Assembly: GCA_022393335.1 (NCBI GenBank)
Contig: JAJEKB010021158.1
Location: 440,227 to 504,226, forward strand
DNA from: Macrotrachela quadricornifera
Lineage: Eukaryota; Rotifera; Eurotatoria; Philodinida; Philodinidae
DNA: 64,000 nucleotides
Reading direction: 5' to 3'
In this document: in pieces, positions 1-10,790 of the stretch
How positions within the stretch are numbered: the first letter of the stretch is position 1
Layout: every line of letters begins with the position of its first letter
Notes under the pieces: model-generated
The model's database searches: none
What the model saw: the letters and a program-made list of their open reading frames with translations, nothing else
What the model was told of the DNA's origin: nothing
Program-made: the position numbers and the translations under genes

Positions 1-14
1 ATCTTATCAATCTA

Positions 15-1338
15 CAGTTGGTCAAAAAAGCATCCGACCAAACCTTTTTAGTGCTTTCTAAAGATTTTACCTATACAACCTCTTTATAAAGACGAACTCT
101 TATGAAACTTATGTGTCATAGAGAACTTCATTTGCCCTATCTAATGAAAGTATTGGAAGAAAAATCACGATATGTTTTGAAACTGAAAATCGATATTCAT
201 GAAAAACCATGAAATTTTCGAAAAAAGTAAATCTTTGACAAATCTAGGAATTGAGTGTTAATTAAAAACCACAAATGTAGTTTTGTCAAGCGGCTCATGA
301 TGCGTCGAATGATATATAGTAAATCAATTTTTCATTCAATCTTGATGCGAAAAGAACTCAAATATTCGTTGACAGACACACAAAGACTAAGCTTATACAA
401 CCACTCTACATTCATGCAAAACTATTTATCATTTTTCTTCGATGATACCGTTGGACTACAAAAGTTTTCTTTTCACTTATAAATAGTCAGATATGGCCTG
501 CATAAACAGTAGAAAAATCAAGATTAGAGGTACTTTCCAGAATTATTGAGCAATATCTCGATATCATCAACAGATTTCTCTATATTCACAAAGCGATTCT
601 TTACACATTGAACGTTTTTTTTACATATTAATGTCCTTCTCTAAATATTATGAGATGTTCTTTTTTCAATAGGTGTACTGTTCACATCGAGAGAATAAGC
701 AACATCTTTTTTCTTTTCTTTCTTATAGATATGTGAAAAAAGTTCAATGTATAAAGAATCGCTTTGTGAATATAGAGAAATCTGTTAATGATATCGAGAC
801 ATTGCTCAAAAATTCTAGAAGGGAATTCTGATCTTGATTTTTCTACTATTTAAGCAGGCCATGTCTGACTATGTATAAGTGAAAAGAAAACTTTTCTAGT
901 TCAATGCTATCGTCGAAGAAAAATGATAAATAGCTTTGCACGAGTGTAAAGTGGTTGCATACGCTTAGTCACTGTGTCTGTCGACGAGTATTCGAGTTCT
1001 TTTCGCATCAAGATTCAATGAAAAATTAATTTACTATATACCATTCGACGCACCGTGAGCTGCTCTACAAAACTACACATGTGGTTTTTAATTCACAATC
1101 GATTGCAAGATTTGTCAAAGATTTACTTTTTTCGAAAATTTCATGGTTTTTTATAAATATCGATTTTCAGTTTCAAAACATATCGTGATTTTTCTTTCAA
1201 TACTTTCATAAGATAGGGCAAATAAAGCTCTCTATGATATATATGTTTCATAGGAGTCCGTCTTTACAAAGGGTTTGTACAGGTAAAATCTTTACAAAGC
1301 ACTAAAATCGTTTGGTCGGATACTTTTTTGACCAACTG
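15..1338. mobile_element. Long foldback transposon (Tc1/mariner-type MITE)
   Basis: Nearly the whole segment is an imperfect palindrome: the arm from about 15 to 635 reappears reverse-complemented at about 725-1338, with the centre near 680. The ends read CAGTTGGTCAAAAAAG and its complement, and a TA dinucleotide flanks both sides (13-14 and 1339-1340), which fits TA target-site duplication. The CAGT start followed by GGTC and an A run resembles Tc1 ends. No transposase frame is visible, so it is non-autonomous. The short frames inside it are by-products of the arms. Confidence 0.8.
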
Positions 1339-1496
1339 TATGTATATAATATTTTAAAAATGATGTATATGAAATTGTTTTTACTCATATCATTATAGTT
1401 TTCTTTACACTTTTCTTGATTAAGACTCTTTGAAAATATTGCCTATATGTAAAATAAAATAAATTATATGGGCTTTGAAAATATTTGAAAATTTGT

Positions 1497-1672
1497 TCTC
1501 ACGGTACGGTATTTTGCGGTACGGTATACCGTAAAGCCTACGCGGTGGCGGTACGATACGGTATACAAAATTTATCACGCGATACGGTACGGTACGGTAG
1601 GATACTGATAAAAGCGGTACGCGGCACGAGACGGTACTAAATTTTCGCAATACCGTCAGTCTCTGGTTCATA
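1497..1672. repeat. GGTAC-rich degenerate simple repeat
   Basis: A GC-richer patch built of irregular copies of CGGTA/GGTAC, such as cggtacggtacggtagg, in otherwise AT-rich DNA. The 83-residue minus-strand frame across it (rich in YR and VP) is low-complexity and not credible as a protein. It lies between two foldback elements. Confidence 0.55.
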
Positions 1673-1707
1673 CCTTAAAAAAATGGTAGAATCTTTAAGG
1701 AGATATA

Positions 1708-2608
1708 CCGGGTGTCACAAAAGTTTTGCGACATTTTGTATTTCGCATATATCTCGACTTATGTAAATGATATAACCTTGAATTTTTTTTCAAAAGATGC
1801 ACCGTGAAAAGCTCTACAAACCTTCCATAAAGAAAATTCTCTTGAGTTGTTCTAATGCTTTTTCTATAATCAAAATGAACAACCTACATAGCAGTGTTAC
1901 TTCCCAGCGTGTTGAAAATGCTTGGAAGAATTTTTTTTGTTTTATATTTGTCTCGAATTAGTTAAATGATAAAATCTTAATTTTTTTTCAAAGGGTGTGC
2001 TGTGGAAAGCTCTACAAATACCTTATTAAAAAAACTCTCTTGGCGCTCCTACAAGAATTTTTCTGGCTGGTTGAAAATAAAAATTAGCGTAGAACTTCTG
2101 CAAACTGCTCTAAAATAGTTCAAAGACGTTTATTTTTCCCTCATATATAGACTTACGCGAATGATCAAATCTCCATTTACTAGCATTGAGATACAAATGA
2201 GAAAAAACTGCTGTTTTCCCTCCTTTCAACTACAGAAAGTATATTTGACGATTTTTTTTTGTTGGAGATATATTTCCGGTTAGGTAAATGAAATAACCTT
2301 GCATTTTTTTCAAAAGGTGCGCCATTGAAGACCATACAAAATCTGTACGAAAAACCTTTATTGAAAAACAAAATACTTTTCTCAATATTTATTACTATGC
2401 TCAACACGCTAGGAAGTAACACTACTATGTAGGTTGTTCATTTTGATTATAGAAAAACCATTAGAACAACTCAAGAGAATTTTCTCTATGAAGATTTTGT
2501 AGAGCTTTTCACGGTGCATCTTTTGAAAAAAAATTCAAGGTTATATCATTTACATAAGTCAAGATATATGCGAAATACAAAATGTCGCAAAACTTTCGTG
2601 ACACCCGG
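1708..2608. mobile_element. Foldback element with ~205-bp terminal inverted repeats
   Basis: The first ~205 bp (from CCGGGTGTCACAAAAGTTTT) return inverted at about 2404-2608. TA flanks both ends (1706-1707, 2609-2610). Inside, a motif of ~110 bp (tatatctcgactta-like start, then ttgaattttttttcaaaag, then an agctctacaaa segment) occurs about three times in direct orientation, near 1746, 1941 and 2261, plus once inverted inside the right arm, so the element appears built from duplications of its own end. No transposase is seen. Confidence 0.75.
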
Positions 2609-3272
2609 TATTAGAGAATGTATTATGAAACACATCTTATATGAGTATTGAAAAACATGTTGGCATACTAAATCATTGATTTAAACTTTTTTTCTTTCAA
2701 TACTGAATATATTAATTCGAAATGTGTCCCACTGCGTGGAGAATTAAGAGCAAAGTATGGATGGATACACAAGGGGAAAATTCCCACGCCTTCATATCTA
2801 CTTATATGATTGATGTTTTGGCGGTCGCTCCTTATATATCTCAGCAATCAAGTATACTTTTACAATTAATTCAAGGTAATCAAATAAAGGTGAGTCGAGT
2901 AATAATTGTTTTTTAAAGTTTCATGTTGGTAGCTTTTAAATGTATGAGCATCTTTATTTCTAATATATGTTAAGACTACGTCATTGAGCCTTTTTTCCAT
3001 AACATTTTTCGTTCCACATACTGAATATATGATTCATCCCAATTTTTTGTATCTCTAATGTAGTACATCAGTCTATATGGGTAAAAATTTTATCTCTCTT
3101 ATTTTATCTCCGTTGTACAATAATCACTATCATTTTTACCGCTGTGGTTTTATGGTATTCGATCACTATGCTCATCTCTAATTTTTAAAAGTTGCTAAAT
3201 ATTTTTCTGTTATTAAAACTACTGTATGACTTTAAGGTTGAGTTTTAAAAATATAAGTTTAAAATGTATTAA

Positions 3273-3973
3273 CCCTTTGAATCCGAAATGTTTTGTGCTG
3301 GATTGATTTCAAGTAAACTGTTAGAATAAGTTTGTTTTAAGCATAAGAACAAATTTCATATATACTTTGTATGTTCTTGTATGTGATTCACATAGATGAA
3401 ATAGGAGACTTCAAGACTTTAGCAGGCTTTATGATTCTTCTAGTGTGGAAACTCAAATTTCCACAAGACTCCAAAGACCTTCGAAGGTTTTTGTAAAGAC
3501 TTGATAAGATTTGACTAGATTTCGCGACACTTCGAAACATTTCATTAGATGTCTAAGACTTGAGAAGACTGCAACCCTAACAATACCTTACAAGACTGTA
3601 TGAAAGTTTCAAAAGACTTCAAATACAACTATTGCAAACCTTTTAAAGATTATAAAAGATTTCTAAAAATTACATAAGACTGCGTAAGACTTCGGGATTT
3701 CATCAAACTTCATGATTGAAATTTCCGATGTTCACTCCTTGTATTTTACTCAATGTAAGCTATACGTGAATGAAAATTCTCATTGTTGAAGTTTATTAAC
3801 CGGAAGAAGAATGGCCATATCAAAAGAAGTTAGTATGTGATCTCATAATCTTACGTTGAGCGAAGAAAGAATAACATCGCGTTAGTGAAAAGAGCACTAA
3901 GTTTCGTAAATTATACTATGAAAAATAATTCTAAAATATGTGTCGTATTTTTGCTACTATCGGACTCAAAAGG
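3273..3973. mobile_element. piggyBac-like non-autonomous element (TTAA-flanked)
   Basis: TTAA sits at both ends (3269-3272 and 3974-3977). The 14-bp inverted ends CCCTTTGAATCCGA and CCTTTTGAGTCCGA (right end reverse-complemented) match at 12 of 14. A TTAA target and ends starting CCCT/CCTT are the known signature of piggyBac-superfamily transposons. The interior (about 3410-3710) is an irregular array of aagacttc-type units of about 9-12 bp. No transposase frame is present. The assignment rests on the ends only. Confidence 0.55.
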
Positions 3974-4092
3974 TTAATATTAGAACCATTAAATCATATT
4001 CTAAGATTATTTTATACTAGCACAATTTTAAAATTTAGATTAAATAAAAGCGATTGAAAAATAGTCTTTACATCATTTTCATGTCATTATAT

Positions 4093-4446
4093 AAGGTGGT
4101 GTAAAAATCAGTTTGCCGAAAAAAAAATTGACTATCTTCGTTATGGCTTAAGCAAATCAGCTGATGTTTTTATTAGTGATAGAGGCATATACAAGCTTTA
4201 TATCTGTAAAGGTATATTTAGGAAGAGTTTTTGTTAAGCATTACTATTGATTCCAACAAAAAAATATTACCTTTTCGCAGATAGGAGAAAAATAGTATGC
4301 TTAACAAACGATCTTTCTAGGCATGTCCTTTTAAAAGTAAAGTTTGAACTTGCCTCTACTATTGATAAAAGTATCAGCTCGTTTGTTCAAGCTGTAATGC
4401 AGATACTCAAATATTTTTTTCGGTAAACTGACTTTTACATCATCTT
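4093..4446. mobile_element. 354-bp foldback MITE
   Basis: The left end aaggtggtgtaaaaatcagt and the right end (complement aagatgatgtaaaagtcagt) are inverted copies. The inversion continues inward with drift: left segments near 4150 and 4229 pair with right segments near 4370 and 4300. It has no coding capacity. The target-site duplication is not clear. Confidence 0.65.
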
Positions 4447-4740
4447 GAACAATTTGATATTTCATTGTAGAATTGTTTGAAATTTTTTACAATGGGTGTT
4501 TGATGCTTAAAACAATCAGATTAATAAATAAAACCATTATCCTTCGATAAAGTTCAGTCAAAAAATGTTTTTTCTTAAGGATTAAAACAATACAGTAAAA
4601 ATATTTTATGATGAATATAGAATTAAATTAAATCCAATAGTACTTTTTTTTATTATTATAATAGACCTATTATTTCTGATATTATGAAGGAGTGAAATAA
4701 TCCTTTATTTTTATATTTTGTTCTAGAATAAAATCAAATA

Positions 4741-4759
4741 GTGATGATGATGATGATGA
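4741..4759. repeat. GAT trinucleotide microsatellite
   Basis: Six consecutive GTGAT/GAT units in intergenic AT-rich DNA. It has no visible function. Confidence 0.6.
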
Positions 4760-5237
4760 AATAAATAATAAATATTTACTTTAGAACTATTGGATTTATA
4801 ATACTTACTTCTAATGTCCTTTTTTAAACTTGAATCTACTTTTAATAAAGGTCATGCAATATAATATAGACTGTAGTCAGATTTAATATATAAAAGTACA
4901 TTTATAATGCGAAAAATGAAACAAATAGGTGGATGTATACGTTGTACTTAGTTATAGAAGTCTTTTTTGACGGGATATGCAAGTACGTATATATAGATAA
5001 GGCAGTAACACAATTGACAAGTAGATAAATTTCAATCAATTGTTGGTGAGTAGAGAAGTTTTGTATATATTCATCAATATTAGATATAGGAACGCATCAT
5101 ATCGATATATAGTAGAATACAGTAGCTATAAAAGTTGGGTTCGTATCTAGTGAAACAAATAATTAGACATTTTAATTTAGAGATAAGTTCTATATTTAAA
5201 CCTTTGCTAAGATAAATATATATTTGTTTGTATAGAT

Positions 5238-6184
5238 ATGTTATTCAAAATCGCTTTTGTTGTATTCATCGTTGTGTCGGCAGTTTTCTGTCAACATGAA
5301 TCAAGTAAAATCTAAACTTTCTATAAAACTATCCTATAATCTTACATATTTGACAGTACACCGATGTGCTCGTGCAGCTGGCTCTTGTCTTCTTGCTCCG
5401 CAATCTACGGAAGGACCCTACTATTGGAATACAACAGTTCGTAAAGATATTACGTAAGTTACTGTTAGATACATTTTATTTGTTTTTTGTTTTACACTGT
5501 TGACTAATAAATTAGTGAAGGCAACGATGGTATTCCATTTCATCTAACTGTTACTGTTTTGGATACAGCAACTTGTTCACCTTTGAGTAACGCTGTTGTT
5601 GATTTATGGCACTGTGATGCAGAAGGAATTTATTCGCATTATATTGGTGCTAGTCTTGGACAACTTAATGCACGACCGGATAGTTCAACTTTTTTTCGAG
5701 GTATATCGTTTTTTTCTCTCATATCTTTTTCTCATTCTACTATTTATCTTTAGGACAACAAGTTACTAACGACCAAGGTGTTGCTGTTTTTGACACTATT
5801 TATCCAGGTTGGTATCGTGGTCGAGCTACTCATATGCATGTTAAAGTACATGTTGGCGCTACTTTAACAAATATTGGTGGAGCTATTTACACTAAAGGTG
5901 GTCATGTTTCGCATACCGGTCAAATTTTCTTCAATGATACTCTTACTGATCAAGTTGCTAAGCTTTCACCTTATGCATCACATGATATTCGACGAACACG
6001 AAATAATGAAGACGGAATTTATAATCAAGCAAGAGGATCAACAACAATTATACCTGTTAAATTTCTTACAGCAAATGGTCTTAATGGTGCAGTCAAAGGT
6101 GATATTACACTTGGTGTCGATCCAAAAGCGGTATCAACATCAGGCAATGGACGACCACGACCACGACCACCATCAGGCCGTTAA
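5238..6184 (+). CDS. Secreted intradiol ring-cleavage dioxygenase
   Basis: Four exons, 5238-5304, 5357-5453, 5516-5700 and 5754-6184, with introns of 52-62 bp, give 259 residues. Family enzymes use non-haem Fe(III) to split catechols between the two hydroxyls. Residues 1-18 (MLFKIAFVVFIVVSAVFC) form a signal peptide, so it should act outside the cell or in the gut. Next come the family motif TEGPYYW, DLWHCDAEGIYSHY holding the first iron tyrosine, and GWYRGRATHMHVKVH holding the second tyrosine and both iron histidines, so all four ligands are present. The HTGQIFF segment and overall order match the extracellular fungal-type subgroup better than bacterial catechol 1,2-dioxygenases. The C-terminus is a short RPRPRPPSGR tail. 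The spliceosomal introns argue against contamination. The family is sparse in animals (known in spider mites), so ancient transfer is likely; that part is inference. Confidence 0.88.
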
Positions 6185-8154
6185 CGTATTATTCGTTTTT
6201 TCCAAAAATAATTTAATATAACAATAAAAATCGAAATATAAATAGTATATTCTCCAATAGCTAGAATTTTGCTACTATATATTCAACAGTTAACCAATTG
6301 ATTACTCCTTATGTATTAATATTTTAAGTTTTTTCATTTCCTTTTAAAAATAAATTATCTTTGTAATTATTATAGAATTATCAAACTTAAGAAAATATCA
6401 TTTATTGTAAAAAACGTTTTCCTTTAATATATATGGGTCTACGAAAATTAGTCGCTATGCACGATAATCTACACATTCGTAATTGAATAAAAAAATACTT
6501 GAAAACTAAACTTAGCTAAGACGAATGAACTAAATACTGACGACAAAATAATAAATAAATTCTCTATATTATCATAAATTAAGAATTCTTTTTCGCTAAA
6601 ATATCAACATTTGTATTAAGTAAAACTCAAAGAAACAAACCTTTATTATTTTGTAATGGCTTTAGTTATACTATTTATGTTCTATTAATACTACCATTTT
6701 ACATGAAATTAATAACCACAATTATCTTGGAAATACCGTTTCAAATGAAATTCGAATATTTAAAGAAAAAATTCGTGATCGTGTTATTAACTATAATGAA
6801 TTTATCGGATAATAGTGTAGCACATATTCTAAACTTTAAACATATAAAGTTTTGATATTCATCTGGTTATTTTTCTTGCGTTTACAAGCTTTTTTTATAT
6901 CTGTCCAACTGGTATCTATTCAATAATTCTTTTGGTTTAACGTTGGTCTGTTAAAATAATTATTGTTAGTTTTGTACTCAAAAGTGGCATTCAATATTTT
7001 TTATGAAGACAGTTTGTTCTTTAATTATAAATTTGTCGACTAATTTTCTTAGCGACCAATTATCGGCGGCTAATTTTCGTTCTATCATTTTTCGTTCGAT
7101 CAATTTTCGCTTTCCCAATATATATATATTATAAGTTTCATGCGTATTCAAATGCTTTTCGTATTGGTAATGACGTTTTTCAATTTCATCTATGATAAAC
7201 TACTGAGAAACTATTTTTTATTGCTGTATTGTGCAAATCTTTTCAAACTCATAATAAATCACGGAATAATAATTTCATCCAATAAGATACAGTCAATGAA
7301 ATAATATGCAGTTATTATTTGACCATAATGTTACTATGGTTTGTCCCTTATCTACGTGCGACAACGCATTTTCTCTCGTTTGAAGTGCATTAGTATGAAA
7401 GAATGGAAAAAAAATGACTCAATGACCCTAACAGTGAGAAATTGATTACAATTTTTGCTAAATTTTATTTTAAAAAAAAAGAACTGTATTGAAATAATTT
7501 TTAAAATAAAATTGATTTTAATATTAAATATTTTTAGATTTACACTTATTTGTATAAGATATTAATTTTTTTTGGAAAAGAAAAAATAGATAAAAATATG
7601 TCTTAGAATGAATAAATAGATATATACAAAGTTAGTCAATATCAATAAATAGATGAAAACTTTATATAAAAAATTCATATATAATTTCGGTATATTATGC
7701 ATCAATTAATTATTGCTATAAAGAGATATTATCGTTCTCTAATGTATATAATGAAAGCGAGTTATTTTTAAGAGCCCATTTATTTTTTGTTTTTTCTTTT
7801 CTCTAAATAAGACAAGATATATCTTTTATTTTTCTCCGTCCAAAATGACTTATTTAATGAATGTTGTATATATATAGAATAGCATCTGTATAAAACCAAG
7901 CCAATATCGTTAATAATATGCATATGTTTATTCTTTCCTCTGTTCTTCTTTTACTCGTTGATTCATTTGCGGGTACGGGCAGCCATTAACATTCCCTTTT
8001 TTTTTTCTTTTCTTCATTCTATCTCACATCAATACTCTAGCTCTCAACCCTTTCATATTTCCTTTACAACAATTTCTATGTATGTTTTCATTATAGAATA
8101 ATTATTTGTTTTATTTTAGATCTAATAAATTCTTTTATATAACAAAAAATAAAA
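6185..8154. other. Intergenic AT-rich DNA
   Basis: I see no gene in this stretch. It holds a possible degenerate element at 6436-7125 (listed separately) and otherwise AT-rich sequence. The last ~150 bp before 8155 presumably carry the promoter of the next gene, but no clear TATA box decides it. Confidence 0.5.
6436..7125. mobile_element. Possible degenerate DNA element with GAAAATT-type ends
   Basis: The left end reads atatatatGGG, then a CGAAAATTAGTCGC motif. The right end, reverse-complemented, reads atatatattGGG, then CGAAAATTGATCG, followed by further copies of the CGAAAATTA motif (right end 7034-7110). This could be the inverted ends of an old transposon with repeated subterminal motifs. 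The inner sequence shows no frame. The evidence is weak beyond the motif symmetry. Confidence 0.3.
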
Positions 8155-9281
8155 ATGATAAATGATGTAAGATCATCAGCTGTATTTCAAGGAGGTCAAC
8201 GTAAAACAAAACCAATACGTCATTTTCTTCGTAAATTTCTTAATGATTGGTCAATGGATTTTTCTGCAATGTTAGCATATAATTTATTAATTTCACTTCT
8301 TCCAATTGCTGTTGCATTATTTGGAATATTAGGTTTAATTTTAAAAAGTCATCCTGATACACAACAAACAGTTAAAGATAAAATTATTAATTCATTTAAA
8401 TTTGATAATACTACACAATCTGGAATAAGACAAGTAATTATAATTAATAAAAAACAAAAGAATTCAAATAAATAATAATTTTCAATTTTTAAAGGTCGTA
8501 GATCTTGCTTTTAATAAATTATCACAAGATGCTGGTTTAATCTTAGCTATTGGTATAGTATTTGCATTATTTGGTTCATCTAGATTATTTATTGCTATTG
8601 ATAAATGTATGACTATTATTTATCGTTTACCTGAACGTACATTTCTTCGACAAAATATATTGGCTTTTGGAATGCTTTTTATATTTATTATAATTATACC
8701 AATAATGCTTGCAGCTAGTTCAGCACCATCAGCTTTATTAAGTATTATACCAGGAGGTGGTGGTCGTTTTGGAACATTTCTTGCTGGAATGATATTTTCA
8801 TTACTTGTTGCATTTATTTTATTTGAAACAATTTATTGGTTTGTACCAAATAAACCAATGTCATTTAAAGTAACATGGTGTGGTGCATTAGTAGCTGCTT
8901 GTACACTTGAAATATTTATGATTTTATTTCCATTATATGTTAGACGATTTATGGGAAATTATGCAGGTATATTAATTATATATTTTATTTATTTAATATG
9001 AATAAATATTTGTTTCTTCTTTTTTTTTTTGTTTTTCAATAGGACAAATTGGTTTTGCTGTTATTCTTCTTTTATTTCTTTTTTATTTTGCAACAATTCT
9101 TATTTTAGGTGCACAAATAAATGCATTCTTTTTTGAACATTATAAACCATTATCTGATGGATTGGGTACATATATAAGTAATATGCATGAAAAACATGGT
9201 GTTGGAGAAACAAATAAATTTTTATATGGACATGAAACTGATGTACAACAACAAGTACCAGTGACAACAACTATTGGTTAA
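8155..9281 (+). CDS. YihY/BrkB-family integral membrane protein
   Basis: Three exons, 8155-8433, 8495-8966 and 9043-9281, encode 329 residues; introns are 61 and 76 bp. The N-terminal pattern FLRKFLNDWSMDFSAMLAYN followed by SLLPIAVALFGILG is the hallmark start of the YihY/BrkB family, bacterial inner-membrane proteins with about six helices. Later hydrophobic stretches (LAFGMLFIFIIIIP, FLAGMIFSLLVAFILFE, a segment ending in NYAG, and a last helix FAVILLLFLFYFATILILGA) complete the set, and the AQINAFFFEHYK ending is also family-typical. The C-terminal ~60 residues are hydrophilic and probably cytoplasmic. The family is mostly bacterial, its transport role is unresolved and the old 'ribonuclease BN' label is wrong. 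Here the gene has three exons and host-like base composition, so it looks like an established transfer. It runs convergent to the RidA gene with a 202-bp gap. Confidence 0.85.
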
Positions 9282-9483
9282 TCATCATATAGAAATCTAT
9301 AATTAAATAAGTTCTGAAATAAATTTATCAATTGAACAGAAAAAATATAATTTACAATATGAATGTTTTTTGTTATTATTATTGTGTACAAAAAATGTTA
9401 TTTATTCACGCGTTTATATGTGATTTTAAAAAAAAAATAATTATAGAAAATAATATGTAGAATATATTGAAATATTTTATTCA

Positions 9484-10036
9484 TTAAATTTCTTTAGTTG
9501 TATAGGCTTGACATTCAATAGCTATTTTAGCATCAAATGGTAATTTTTTAACTCCTATTGATGATCGTGCAGGATAATATTCGGGGGATTTAAACCATTG
9601 GGAATAAATTTCATTAACTGTTTCATAATTTTCTTCTATATCAGGTAACATGATAAGACAATGAGCTACTTGTTCAACAGAAGATCCAGCAGCATTTAAT
9701 ACAGCTTCTAAATTTCTTAAGACTTGATGTGTTTGATCACGAATATCATCTGATATCATATGACCAGTTTTTGGATCTATACCAATTTGTCCTGTAAGAT
9801 ATAACATATAATTTATTTGAATAGCTTGATTAAATGGAGCTACAGGTGCTGGAGCATCCTTTTATTACAAAAAAATATTAATGAAAAATAAAAGAAATAT
9901 TCTATTGGATAAATTTATTTACCGAAGTATTTATTATTTTTTTTTTCACTTCATAATCTTTATTTTGAATAATTGGTTTAGTTTGAACAAATGTAATAAG
10001 ACATAGTAAAACAACTAGCAACATGTTCTTTATCAT
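9484..10036 (-). CDS. RidA (YjgF/UK114)-family protein with signal peptide
   Basis: Two exons, 10036-9923 and 9858-9484, joined across a 64-bp intron, give 162 residues. RidA proteins hydrolyse reactive 2-aminoacrylate and other enamine or imine intermediates to keto acids and ammonia. The RidA fold starts at APAPVAPFNQAIQ and continues with YLTGQIGIDPKTG, QVLRNLEAVLNAAGSS and YPARSSIGVKKLP, which holds the conserved arginine. The usual length is ~130 residues. The extra N-terminus (MIKNMLLVVLLCLITFVQT) is a convincing signal peptide followed by a lysine-rich linker. A single-exon reading starting at MLYLTG would lose the first strand of the fold and is therefore wrong. Secretion or entry to the ER would be unusual for this family. 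Start chosen: the ATG at 10036; the in-frame ATG four codons later also leaves a signal peptide. Confidence 0.85.
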
Positions 10037-10594
10037 ATTATAAGACACAATAAAACAACTAGCAACATAAGTTTTAACTTAGTATTTAAAAATAAATGAT
10101 AAGAAACATTAAAAAAAGCATAGAATTCTACACGATTTTTAGATAAACTTGTGAAAGAAATAAAACTACGTAATAACAAATCTATAAAATATTTTTCAAT
10201 ATTTTATACAATCAATCATGTAATAAAATCGTTTTTTTTATTTATACTTTTTAATCAATAGACCTATAGTTAATTTTGTTCTATATTGAATAATCAATAA
10301 ATTTTATCTGTATCATTTTTTTAATTTGTTATAAATCACATATTTCAATACAACTAAATCTTCATAGATTTATTAGAAATTCGAAACTTATTTATGTTCT
10401 ATTTTACCTATATAAATCAACCTTATTTGAATATCACATGTAAAAAGAGAAAAAACTAATGTCGTCATCTTCCTTCTTACATCATTTATTCATAACAAGA
10501 TCTTATTTAAATATATATACGCATGCACACATTAGATTTTTTATGACGATAGGCAAAAGAATATTATATTTTAATAATGAATGACAAAATTATA

Positions 10595-10790
10595 TATTCA
10601 TTCATTGTTCATGATATATCCGTGACAGTAGATGAAAAACATATCAAAAGTGATTTAATGAAAAGATATAATGGTGTATCAAATGTTACATGAATATTTT
10701 TTGATGATAAATAATATACTCAATTTAAAAATATCCAAAGCAATGATTATGTGAACAAGATCTTATAGAATTATTTGAAGAGCAAAAAAA
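10595..10790 (+). pseudogene. Decayed coding fragment, nucleic-acid-binding-like
   Basis: One frame reads about 60 residues (SVTVDEKHIKSDLMKRYNGV, then SNVT, stop, IFFDDK, stop and on) with three stops. The alternation of charged and hydrophobic residues looks like an RRM-type domain often found with rotifer retroelements, but that is an impression, not a match. No start, splice sites or neighbours support a live gene. Confidence 0.25.

Noticed and set aside
1420..1671. 83-codon minus-strand frame rich in YR and VP
   Set aside because: It is produced by the GGTAC simple repeat; low-complexity translation.
2722..2916. A 64-codon frame, WRIKSKVWMDTQGENSHAF and on, with a gtgagt donor near its end
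   Set aside because: It reads like a real exon, but I recognise no family, and no partner exon or acceptor could be linked. It is too weak to list as a gene.
6444..7110. A Helitron or hAT element based on the GAAAATTA motif symmetry
   Set aside because: The terminal hallmarks of either class (hairpin plus CTRR end, or 8-bp duplication) are not visible; kept only as a low-confidence unclassified element.
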